In this document: positions 1 through 4,668 of the stretch, in pieces
How the letters are laid out: every line of letters begins with the position of its first letter
Position numbering within the stretch: the stretch's first letter is position 1
Assembly: GCA_900553285.1 (NCBI GenBank)
Contig: USCX01000088.1
Span: forward strand, 1 to 5,371
Length of the DNA: 5,371 nucleotides
Reading direction: 5' to 3'
From: an uncultured Prevotella sp.
GTDB lineage: Bacteria; Bacteroidota; Bacteroidia; Bacteroidales; Bacteroidaceae
Position numbers and translations under genes: made by a program
Notes under the pieces: generated by a model
Told to the model about the DNA's origin: nothing
The model's input: the letters and a program-made list of their open reading frames with translations, nothing else
Database searches by the model: none

Positions 1-72
1 TGCCCTGTGGAGCCCGGACTTTCCTCATCCGCTGCCTTTCGGCATGCGTCCGCGGCTGTCCGACCCGGTCGT
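1..72 (-). ncRNA. rnpB: RNase P RNA (M1 RNA), 5' end only, cut by the left window edge
   Basis: This is the catalytic RNA of ribonuclease P, which removes 5' leaders from pre-tRNAs together with the RnpA protein. On the minus strand, positions 26 to 1 contain GAGGAAAGTCCGGGCT followed by CCACAGGGCA, the highly conserved element at the 5' strand of helix P4. Upstream are ACAGCCGC (like ACAGUCGC in the E. coli RNA) and a P3-type hairpin TGCC-GAAA-GGCA at 44-33 with a GNRA tetraloop. The 5' end is placed near A72, seven bases beyond the -10 box of the promoter described separately. That leaves 13 nt before ACAG, against 12 in E. coli. Most of the RNA (specificity domain, 3' strand of P4) lies outside the window. 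The identification rests on the conserved core and is strong; the exact 5' base is inferred. Confidence 0.93.
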
Positions 73-78
73 GAAAAC

Positions 79-107
79 ATTGTACCCCATCGGGAACGAA
101 TTGTCAA
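79..107 (-). promoter_or_regulatory. rnpB promoter with E. coli-like -35/-10 boxes
   Basis: Read on the minus strand, TTGACA (107-102), a 17-base spacer and TACAAT (84-79) match the E. coli sigma-70 consensus at 11 of 12 positions with optimal spacing. The predicted start is A72, which agrees with the expected rnpB 5' end. The Bacteroidota form is partly present: TTTG overlaps the -35 box, but the -7 box (TACAATGT) departs from TAnnTTTG at three positions. Position, spacing and agreement with the RNA 5' end make this a convincing promoter. Confidence 0.8.
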
Positions 108-193
108 ATACCTTGCAAATTCTTTTCGGATATTGCCGTTACACGGAGGCACTCTCCGCTGCCAGCGCCTCGCCCCACGGACCGAGCTTTGCC
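108..193. other. Spacer between rnhB stop and rnpB promoter
   Basis: This 86-base spacer lies downstream of rnhB and upstream of rnpB, both on the minus strand. A modest hairpin is possible (GAGGC with GCCTC and a nested GCT-GGC-AGC), but no T-run follows it, so I do not call a terminator. rnhB transcription could therefore run into rnpB. I see no gene here. Confidence 0.5.
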
Positions 194-805
194 TTAGTCT
201 CCATGGAGCTTTTTGAGAAACGTCCGCCGGTGAATCTCGCACGGACCATACTCGCGCAGCGCGGCATAGTGCCGCCTGGTGCCGTAGCCCTTGTGGACGG
301 CGAAGCCGTATTGCGGATACTGCGCGTCCAACTCGCGCATGATGCGGTCCCGCGTCACCTTCGCCAAAATGGAAGCCGCCGCAATCGACTGGTACTTGTG
401 ATCGCCTTTCACAACGGTCTGATAGGGCACATCCTCAAAGGGCCTGAAACGATTTCCGTCGACAATAATGAACTCCGGCCGCACCCTCAGGACCGACAAC
501 GCCCGATGCATCGCTTCGATTGAGGCGTTGAGTATGTTCATTTCGTCGATTTCGCGCGGACTCACCTCGCCGACGGCCCATGCCACGGCATCGCGCATAA
601 TGACTTCACGTAAGGCATAACGCTGCGCCGCCGTCAGACGTTTCGAATCGTCGAGACGGTCATTGGCATATCCCTCCGGGAAAATCACAGCGGCGGCAAA
701 CACACTTCCGGCCAGGCATCCGCGGCCGGCTTCGTCGCATCCGGCCTCCACAAGTCCTTGCGTATTATAACAAAGTGACAAACAGTTCTTTTTCTTGCTG
801 GTCAT
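194..805 (-). CDS. rnhB: Ribonuclease HII
   Basis: This 203-residue protein is an endonuclease that cuts the RNA strand of RNA-DNA hybrids and nicks 5' of single ribonucleotides left in DNA, starting ribonucleotide excision repair. It is cytoplasmic and depends on Mg/Mn. The N-terminal motif AGCDEAGRG gives the catalytic pair D24-E25. IIVDGNRF gives D116, and VVKGDHKY gives D135, followed by the family signature SIAAASILAKVTRD (140-153). These are the four expected carboxylates. HKGYGTRRHYAAL (about 171-183) is also typical. Length is normal for the family (about 200). The ATG at 805 is chosen because it leaves a short N-terminus before the first catalytic motif. There is no Shine-Dalgarno. 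A terminator separates it from pnp, so it probably has its own promoter; the best candidate, GATGTTTG at 834-827 (minus), matches the -7 box in all but one fixed base but has no -33 partner. Confidence 0.96.
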   Translation of the reverse strand: MTSKKKNCLSLCYNTQGLVEAGCDEAGRGCLAGSVFAAAVIFPEGYANDRLDDSKRLTAAQRYALREVIMRDAVAWAVGEVSPREIDEMNILNASIEAMHRALSVLRVRPEFIIVDGNRFRPFEDVPYQTVVKGDHKYQSIAAASILAKVTRDRIMRELDAQYPQYGFAVHKGYGTRRHYAALREYGPCEIHRRTFLKKLHGD

Positions 806-865
806 TGCATTTCGGGTTGGTCACAACAAACATCATGAAGACTGCTTTCCCCGCCATCTTTCCTG

Positions 866-909
866 AGCGAAAGAAAAGACGTCCCGAACAAGTCAGGACG
901 TCTTTCGCT
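866..909 (-). terminator. Intrinsic terminator of pnp
   Basis: On the minus strand AAGACGTCC (904-896) pairs with GGACGTCTT (884-876) around an 11-base loop. A further AGCGA/TCGCT pairing (909-905 with 870-866) lies outside it, with a small bulge on one side. The T-rich stretch TTTTCTTT follows the inner 3' arm. It starts 53 bases past the pnp stop and ends before rnhB, which is the right place to end the pnp transcript. A smaller hairpin, GGGAC-TGAG-GTCCC (930-917), lies between the stop codon and this terminator. Confidence 0.82.
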
Positions 910-961
910 ATGGCCCGGGACCTCAGTCCCATTCATTCATCATTCATTCTTTTACAAGACG

Positions 962-3172
962 TCAGCGGTTGGCACGCCGTGCTCCGCGGTTTTCTCCCCC
1001 GCCACGTTCGCGGCGAGCCGGGCGCTCCTCGTAATCGGCCGGTTTTTCTTCCAGCACACGGTGAGAAAGACGGTACTTTCCGGTTTTTTCATCGATGTCG
1101 AGAAGTTTTACGCGGATGATATCGCCTTCTTTGATACCGGCTTCCTCCACGGTTTCGAGACGGCGCCATGCAATCTCACTGATATGGAGCAGACCTTCCC
1201 GGCCCGGCATAAATTCAACGAAGCATCCGTAAGGCATAATGCTCATCACCTTGGCGTCATACACTTCGCCGACTTCCGGGATGGCCACGATTGCGCGGAT
1301 CTTTCCTACGGCAGCCTCGATGGAGTTTTTGTCGGGAGCGCTTACCTGCACTTTGCCTACGCCGTCCTCTTCGTCAATCGTGATGGTCGCACCGGTTTCT
1401 TCCTGTATTCCCTGGATGATTTTTCCGCCCGGGCCGATAACGGCGCCGATAAACTCTTTGGGAATGGTGAACTGCTCCATACGCGGAACCTGGGGCTTGT
1501 AGTCAGCGCGCGGACGGTCGAGCGTTTCAAGCATCTTGCCGAGGATGTGCTCGCGGCCAGCCTTGGCCTGCATCAGGGCTTTTTCAAGGATTTCATACGA
1601 CAGGCCGTCGCACTTGATGTCCATCTGCGTGGCCGTCAGACCTTTGCGTGTGCCGGTTGTCTTGAAGTCCATGTCGCCCAAGTGGTCCTCATCGCCGAGA
1701 ATATCAGAAAGGACGGCATATTTCTCTTCACCGGGATTTTTGATAAGTCCCATGGCAATGCCCGAAACGGGAGCTTTGATGGGCACACCGGCATCCATCA
1801 GGGCCAACGTCCCGGCACAGACCGTAGCCATCGACGACGACCCGTTCGATTCGAGGATGTCCGAAACGATGCGGACCGTATAGGGGAAATCCTTGGGCAA
1901 CTGGCCTTTGAGCGCGCGCCATGCCAGATGGCCATGACCTATCTCACGACGGCCCACACTGCGTTGGGCCTTGGCCTCGCCGGTTGAGAAGGGCGGGAAA
2001 TTGTAGTGAAGGAGGAAACGCATGTAACTCTTGTCGAGCACGTCGTCCACCATCTTCTCGTCGAGTTTCGTGCCAAGTGTACACGTAGCCAGGGCCTGTG
2101 TTTCGCCCCGGGTAAAGATGGCAGAGCCATGGGGCATGGGCAGCGGGCCGGCCTCGCACCAGATTGGGCGGATGTCGGTCGTGGCACGGCCGTCGAGGCG
2201 CTTGCCTTCGTCGAGGATACAACGGCGCATGGCGTCGCGCTCCACGTCGTGATAATAGCGGTCGATGAGCGTATTCTTTTCCTCCAACTCGTCAGCGCCG
2301 AGGTCGGCATGAGCGGCGGCATACTCTTCCTTGAAATCCTCACGGATTTTCGTGAAAGCGTCCTCGCGTTCATGTTTGTCGTGGTCGCCGGCTTCGGCAA
2401 TGGCATAGGCCTTGTCGTAGCAAGCCTGACGCACGGCTTCACGAAGCTCTTCGTCGTTCACTTCATGACAATACTCGCGTTTCACGTCGGTGCCGAGTTC
2501 CTTGGAAAGTTCTTTCTGCAAACGGCACATCGGCTTGATGGCTTCATGGGCGGCTTTGAGCGCACCGAGCAGGTCCTGCTCGGACACTTCGTCCATTTCG
2601 CCTTCCACCATCATGATGTTCTCCTCCGTGGCGCCCACCATGATATCCATGTCTGCGGCAGCGAGTTGTTCGAATGTCGGGTTGATGACGTATTTACCGT
2701 CGATGCGGGCCACGCGGCACTCAGAGATGGGACCGAGAAACGGTATGTCCGAGCAGGCCAGAGCGGCCGACGCGGCAAATCCGGCCAAGGCGTCGGGCAT
2801 GTCCACTCCGTCGGCCGAATACAGCGTGATGTTCACGTAAACCTCGGCGTGATAGTTGTCGGGGAAAAGAGGACGTAAAGCACGGTCGACCAAGCGGGAA
2901 GTCAGGATTTCATAGTCAGAAGGACGACCCTCGCGTTTGGTGAAACCGCCGGGAAAGCGGCCGGCGGCTGAATACTTCTCTCTGTAATCGCACTGCAACG
3001 GCATGAAATCCGTCCCAGGCACAGCGTCTTTGGCGGCCACCACCGTGGCAAGCAACATCGTGTTGCCCATCCGCAGCATGACTGCGCCGTCGGCTTGCTT
3101 AGCCAACTTCCCCGTCTCGATGCTTATCGTACGTCCATCAGGCAGCTCGACGGTTTTTGTAATCACGTTCAT
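962..3172 (-). CDS. pnp: Polyribonucleotide nucleotidyltransferase (PNPase)
   Basis: PNPase degrades RNA 3'-5' by phosphorolysis, releasing nucleoside diphosphates, and can add tails in the reverse reaction. It is a trimeric ring in the cytoplasm. From the chosen start it has 736 residues, slightly longer than E. coli PNPase. Domains in order: RNase PH-like core 1 (about 10-145), helical linker (about 240-320), catalytic core 2 (about 325-560), KH domain with IGPGGK (579-584), and S1 domain (about 634-705, GEVYDAKVMSIMPYGCFVEF). The catalytic metal site is intact: D496, D502 and K504 in GDEDHLGDMDFK match D486, D492 and K494 of E. coli. FTRGETQALAT is also present. The tail (about 707-736) is charged and arginine/glycine-rich. 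I chose ATG 3172 over GTG 3217 because the latter overlaps the likely -7 box, its extra 15 residues are not family-like, and MNVITKTVELPDGR is a normal PNPase N-terminus. Confidence 0.98.
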   Translation of the reverse strand: MNVITKTVELPDGRTISIETGKLAKQADGAVMLRMGNTMLLATVVAAKDAVPGTDFMPLQCDYREKYSAAGRFPGGFTKREGRPSDYEILTSRLVDRALRPLFPDNYHAEVYVNITLYSADGVDMPDALAGFAASAALACSDIPFLGPISECRVARIDGKYVINPTFEQLAAADMDIMVGATEENIMMVEGEMDEVSEQDLLGALKAAHEAIKPMCRLQKELSKELGTDVKREYCHEVNDEELREAVRQACYDKAYAIAEAGDHDKHEREDAFTKIREDFKEEYAAAHADLGADELEEKNTLIDRYYHDVERDAMRRCILDEGKRLDGRATTDIRPIWCEAGPLPMPHGSAIFTRGETQALATCTLGTKLDEKMVDDVLDKSYMRFLLHYNFPPFSTGEAKAQRSVGRREIGHGHLAWRALKGQLPKDFPYTVRIVSDILESNGSSSMATVCAGTLALMDAGVPIKAPVSGIAMGLIKNPGEEKYAVLSDILGDEDHLGDMDFKTTGTRKGLTATQMDIKCDGLSYEILEKALMQAKAGREHILGKMLETLDRPRADYKPQVPRMEQFTIPKEFIGAVIGPGGKIIQGIQEETGATITIDEEDGVGKVQVSAPDKNSIEAAVGKIRAIVAIPEVGEVYDAKVMSIMPYGCFVEFMPGREGLLHISEIAWRRLETVEEAGIKEGDIIRVKLLDIDEKTGKYRLSHRVLEEKPADYEERPARRERGGGENRGARRANR

Positions 3173-3216
3173 CTGAATTTCTTTTATTGTTTCCTTATAA
3201 ATCGTCAAAAATCGCA

Positions 3217-3224
3217 CAAATTTA
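3217..3224 (-). promoter_or_regulatory. Probable pnp promoter -7 box (TAAATTTG)
   Basis: Read on the minus strand, TAAATTTG fits the Bacteroidota TAnnTTTG box exactly. It would start transcription near 3210 and give a leader of about 38 bases before ATG 3172. No clear TTTG is found at the -33 distance, so the call rests on the -7 box and its position. The leader is AT-rich and contains AAGGAAA about 20 bases before the start, too far for a normal ribosome binding site. I see no large hairpin like the RNase III target in the E. coli pnp leader. Confidence 0.55.
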
Positions 3225-3229
3225 GTGAT

Positions 3230-3237
3230 TATCTTTG
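3230..3237 (+). promoter_or_regulatory. Candidate -7 box (TATCTTTG) for an RNA in the pnp-greA gap
   Basis: TATCTTTG fits TAnnTTTG on the plus strand, pointing away from pnp, and lies only 5 bases from the divergent pnp box. The predicted start is near 3244. There is no TTTG at the -33 position (about 3205-3210), so this may be chance. What supports it is the well-placed terminator hairpin about 125 bases downstream on the same strand. Confidence 0.35.
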
Positions 3238-3243
3238 AGATAT

Positions 3244-3370
3244 AGACTGCCGCAGGATGAAAATCACCTTTGGCCCGACATTTTCAGGACCTCGGGGTGG
3301 AAAGGCCTGTCACTGCGCCACCCCTATACGGCCGCAGTGACGAGAGGGAAGCTCACTGCGCCTCTTTTTT
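3244..3370 (+). ncRNA. Candidate small structured RNA between pnp and greA
   Basis: I do not recognise this as a known RNA family; it lacks the conserved elements of RNase P RNA and does not look like tmRNA or SRP RNA. Visible structure on the plus strand: hairpin 1, AGG/CCT plus TGAAAAT (3258-3264) with ATTTTCA (3280-3286); hairpin 2, GGGGTGG (3294-3300) with CCACCCC (3318-3324). The loop of hairpin 2 holds TCACTGCG (3310-3317), which can pair with CGCAGTGA (3333-3340) as a pseudoknot. The same CGCAGTGA also pairs with a second TCACTGCG (3353-3360) to form a terminator, so the two states exclude each other. No convincing ORF is present. It could be an independent small RNA, a riboswitch-like control element for greA, or chance structure in GC-rich sequence. 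The ends are inferred from the promoter-like box and the T-run. Confidence 0.35.
3333..3370 (+). terminator. Intrinsic terminator in the pnp-greA gap
   Basis: CGCAGTGA (3333-3340) pairs perfectly with TCACTGCG (3353-3360) around a 12-base loop. Beyond the stem come CCTC and then six T residues (3365-3370). The stem can be extended past one mismatch (G3331-C3362, G3330-T3363), which brings it close to the T-run. No annotated gene ends here on the plus strand, so it implies either an unannotated transcript or attenuation. Confidence 0.55.
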
Positions 3371-3487
3371 CTGTCGCTGCGGTCGGGGAAGCCCCGCCGC
3401 CTCCTGCTTCCGGAACAAGGGCGGGACGCCATGCCGCCACGGCATCCCGTCAGCCGGCAAGGCCGCTCCTCTTTCCCTAAGGTATGC
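3371..3487. other. GC-rich hairpin cluster with no gene
   Basis: No convincing ORF or known RNA is present; translations are low-complexity. Three further hairpins follow each other: GCGG-T-CGGGG with CCCCG-CCGC around AAG (3379-3400); GACG-CC-ATGCCG with CGGCAT-CC-CGTC around CCA (3425-3451); and CGGC-AAG-GCCG (3455-3465), followed by a pyrimidine-rich stretch. Base composition here is clearly more GC-rich than the AT-rich promoters on both sides. It may be a continuation of the candidate RNA upstream, or a repeat-type element. Confidence 0.4.
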
Positions 3488-3517
3488 TAAAACGTTCTTT
3501 TTTATTTGGGCGTTTTA
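3488..3517. repeat. Inverted repeat across the greA -33 box
   Basis: TAAAACG (3488-3494) and CGTTTTA (3511-3517) form a perfect 7-base inverted repeat with a 16-base spacer, and the greA -33 TTTG (3505-3508) lies inside it. Such a dyad could be an operator, but AT-rich repeats of this size also occur by chance. I do not recognise the regulator. Confidence 0.3.
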
Positions 3518-3536
3518 CGAAAAGGGCGTATCTTTG
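3505..3536 (+). promoter_or_regulatory. greA promoter, Bacteroidota primary sigma type
   Basis: TTTG (3505-3508), a 20-base spacer and TATCTTTG (3529-3536) match both halves of the Bacteroidota promoter at the expected spacing. Transcription should start near 3543, giving an unusually long leader of about 118 bases before the greA ATG. This is the best promoter of this type in the window. Confidence 0.82.
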
Positions 3537-3547
3537 CACCCAGAAAT

Positions 3548-3580
3548 AGGAGGATGATACAGAAAGGGTTCCAGCCTTAA
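3548..3580 (+). CDS. Possible 8-codon leader peptide ORF of greA (MIQKGFQP)
   Basis: The interval includes AGGAGG (3548-3553); the ORF itself is 3554-3580, ATG to TAA, encoding MIQKGFQP. It would begin about 11 bases from the predicted mRNA 5' end. AGGAGG is a perfect anti-Shine-Dalgarno match, but it touches the ATG with no spacer, so initiation may be poor. The stop codon lies in the loop of the hairpin described next, so a ribosome here would open its 5' arm. Eight-codon ORFs are common by chance; the position, the AGGAGG and the overlap with the hairpin are what make it worth listing. The motif could instead bind 16S rRNA without any translation. Confidence 0.3.
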   Translation, partial: RRMIQKGFQP

Positions 3581-3606
3581 CGGGCAGGAATTCTTTTTCT
3601 TGTTAT
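3561..3606 (+). terminator. Terminator-like hairpin in the greA leader (possible attenuator)
   Basis: TTCC-A-GCC (3569-3576) pairs with GGC-A-GGAA (3583-3590), with a single A-A mismatch and loop TTAACG. It is followed by TTCTTTTTCTTGTTAT, 12 T in 16 bases. With G-T pairs the stem can extend outwards through AGAAAGGG (3561-3568) into the T-rich stretch, giving a second, longer form. Its place between promoter and greA suggests premature termination that makes a leader RNA of about 60 nt. E. coli greA is also known to have leader termination, producing the short GraL transcripts, but no sequence relationship is claimed. Confidence 0.5.
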
Positions 3607-3660
3607 ACTGCCTCCGGCACACGAAAAGCATATTGTAAAACACTTAAAATAGACACAGAA

Positions 3661-4125
3661 ATGGCTTACATGACCCAAGAAGGCTACGACAAAATGGTTG
3701 CCCAACTCAAACAACTGGAAACCGTGGAGCGCCCCAAGGCTTCGGCTGCTATCGCTGAGGCACGCGACAAGGGCGACCTTTCAGAGAACAGTGAGTACGA
3801 TGCCGCCAAGGAAGCCCAGGCCATGCTCGAAATTAAAATCAACCAGCTCAAAGCCAGCATTGCCGAGGCCAAAATCATCGACCCCTCGAAGCTGAAAACC
3901 GACGTGGTACAGATTCTCTCGACCGTGGAAATGAAAAACACCAAAACGGGCATGAAGATGAAATACACCATCGTCAGCGAGAGCGAAGCGAACCTGCGTG
4001 AAGGCAAAATCTCCTCAACGACCCCCATCGCGCAAGGCCTGCTCGGCAGGAAAGTGGGCGACGTGGTGAACGTGAAAATCCCACAAGGCACCATCGAGCT
4101 CGAAATCATCAGCATCAGCTACTAA
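3661..4125 (+). CDS. greA: Transcription elongation factor GreA
   Basis: GreA enters the secondary channel of RNA polymerase and stimulates cleavage of the backtracked RNA 3' end, so that stalled complexes resume. The protein has 154 residues, close to the usual 158. Residues 1-75 form the antiparallel coiled coil; its tip carries GDLSENSEYDAAKE (38-51), with acidic residues D39 and E42 that correspond to the Mg-holding D41 and E44 of E. coli GreA. Residues 80-154 form the FKBP-like domain, with the typical TPIAQGLLGRKVGDVV and a hydrophobic end. The start at ATG 3661 gives the family N-terminus MAYMTQEGYDKM. The sequence before it is A-rich with no Shine-Dalgarno, as is usual in this phylum. 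It is read from the promoter at 3505-3536 through a long structured leader and followed by a strong terminator before the HIT gene. Confidence 0.97.
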   Translation: MAYMTQEGYDKMVAQLKQLETVERPKASAAIAEARDKGDLSENSEYDAAKEAQAMLEIKINQLKASIAEAKIIDPSKLKTDVVQILSTVEMKNTKTGMKMKYTIVSESEANLREGKISSTTPIAQGLLGRKVGDVVNVKIPQGTIELEIISISY

Positions 4126-4133
4126 CCCCACGT

Positions 4134-4162
4134 GGCCGGCGGCCCGCGTCGCCGGCCTTTTT
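4134..4162 (+). terminator. Strong intrinsic terminator between greA and the HIT gene
   Basis: GGCCGGCG (4134-4141) pairs perfectly with CGCCGGCC (4150-4157) around an 8-base loop, followed directly by TTTTT (4158-4162). It starts 8 bases after the greA stop and ends 14 bases before the HIT gene ATG. It fits the classical form well. No promoter box is visible in the short space after it. Confidence 0.85.
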
Positions 4163-4176
4163 CCAATCATACGACC

Positions 4177-4566
4177 ATGACTGTATTCAGCAAAATTATC
4201 GCCGGGGAAATCCCCAGCTACAAGTGCGCCGAGGATGAGCGCTTCTATGCATTCCTCGACATCAATCCTATTGTCAAAGGCCACACGCTGGTGGTTCCAA
4301 AACACGAGGTGGACTATCTGTTCGACCTCGACGATGAGGAACTCGCGGCCATGACCGTATTTGCCAAACGGGTGGCCAAGGCCATCCGGAAAGCCTGTCC
4401 CTGCCGCAAAGTCGGCATGGCCGTGCTCGGTCTCGAAGTGCCGCACGCCCACATTCATCTCATCCCGCTACAAGGTGAGGGCGACATGGACTTCCGCCGG
4501 CCCAAGCTCCAACTGCCTGCCGACGAGATGGAAGAGACCGCACGCCTCATCCGCGAGAACTTCTGA
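4177..4566 (+). CDS. HIT-family (Hint-like) nucleotide hydrolase
   Basis: This 129-residue protein belongs to the histidine-triad superfamily, small homodimeric nucleotide-binding proteins; Hint-branch members hydrolyse nucleoside phosphoramidates and aminoacyl-adenylates. The signature PHAHIHLIPL is at 89-98, with H90, H92 and H94; H92 corresponds to the nucleophile. FLDINPIVKGHTLVVPKHEV (26-45) is the typical N-terminal half, with H36 the usual fourth histidine. The N-terminus reads TVFSKIIAGEIPS, where many Hint proteins have CxxCKIIAGEIPS, so the zinc-binding cysteines are absent. ATG 4177 is chosen because the farther upstream GTG (4132) lies in the greA terminator hairpin. There is no Shine-Dalgarno. 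It follows greA by 51 bases on the same strand and is probably co-transcribed by read-through. The cellular substrate cannot be told from sequence. Confidence 0.94.
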   Translation: MTVFSKIIAGEIPSYKCAEDERFYAFLDINPIVKGHTLVVPKHEVDYLFDLDDEELAAMTVFAKRVAKAIRKACPCRKVGMAVLGLEVPHAHIHLIPLQGEGDMDFRRPKLQLPADEMEETARLIRENF

Positions 4567-4593
4567 GTGTTTTCTCCCCCTGCGCTCCCCATA

Positions 4594-4658
4594 AGAAAGC
4601 GCTCCCCGGGATGGGCTCTGCCTGTCGGCCACCTCATCCCGGGAAGCGCTTTCTCTTT
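4594..4658. terminator. Bidirectional terminator between the HIT gene and the S41 protease
   Basis: A 20-base inverted repeat (4594-4613 with 4635-4654), mismatched at one position, encloses a 21-base loop. The arms begin AGAAAGCGCT and end AGCGCTTTCT, so a T-rich 3' side arises on both strands (TTTCTCTTTAT on plus, TTTCTTAT on minus). It lies 27 bases past the HIT stop and about 10 bases past the stop of the convergent protease gene, where it can end both transcripts. Confidence 0.85.
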
Positions 4659-4668
4659 ATGCCCGGAC

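Noticed and set aside
7..523. Two plus-strand frames over rnpB and rnhB (69 and 159 codons)
   Set aside because: They are antisense to a conserved RNA and to a well-supported RNase HII gene, with no recognisable domain.
827..834. GATGTTTG as rnhB promoter box (minus)
   Set aside because: It differs from TAnnTTTG in one fixed base and has no -33 TTTG. It is plausible given the position but too weak to list as a feature.
1061..1987. Open frame of 308 codons on the plus strand
   Set aside because: It lies wholly antisense within pnp, whose protein is complete and has all catalytic motifs. The translation resembles no family I know and is a shadow of the GC-rich coding strand.
2006..2878. Open frame of 290 codons on the plus strand
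   Set aside because: It is also antisense to pnp, with no recognisable domain and no promoter or start context. It is explained by pnp codon use.
3173..3217. Longer pnp with a GTG start at 3217
   Set aside because: The GTG overlaps the probable -7 promoter box and would lie upstream of the predicted mRNA start; the 15 extra residues are not PNPase-like.
3235..3557. Two plus-strand frames in the pnp-greA gap (81 and 95 codons)
   Set aside because: The translations are low-complexity and proline, alanine and arginine-rich, overlap several hairpins and a terminator, and show no family features.
3684..4115. Open frame of 143 codons antisense to greA
   Set aside because: It is a shadow of greA; its hydrophobic and serine-rich look comes from reading the reverse of a charged coiled coil.
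4132..4176. Longer HIT protein with a GTG start at 4132
   Set aside because: The extension is encoded by the greA terminator hairpin and its T-run, and the family N-terminus begins at ATG 4177.
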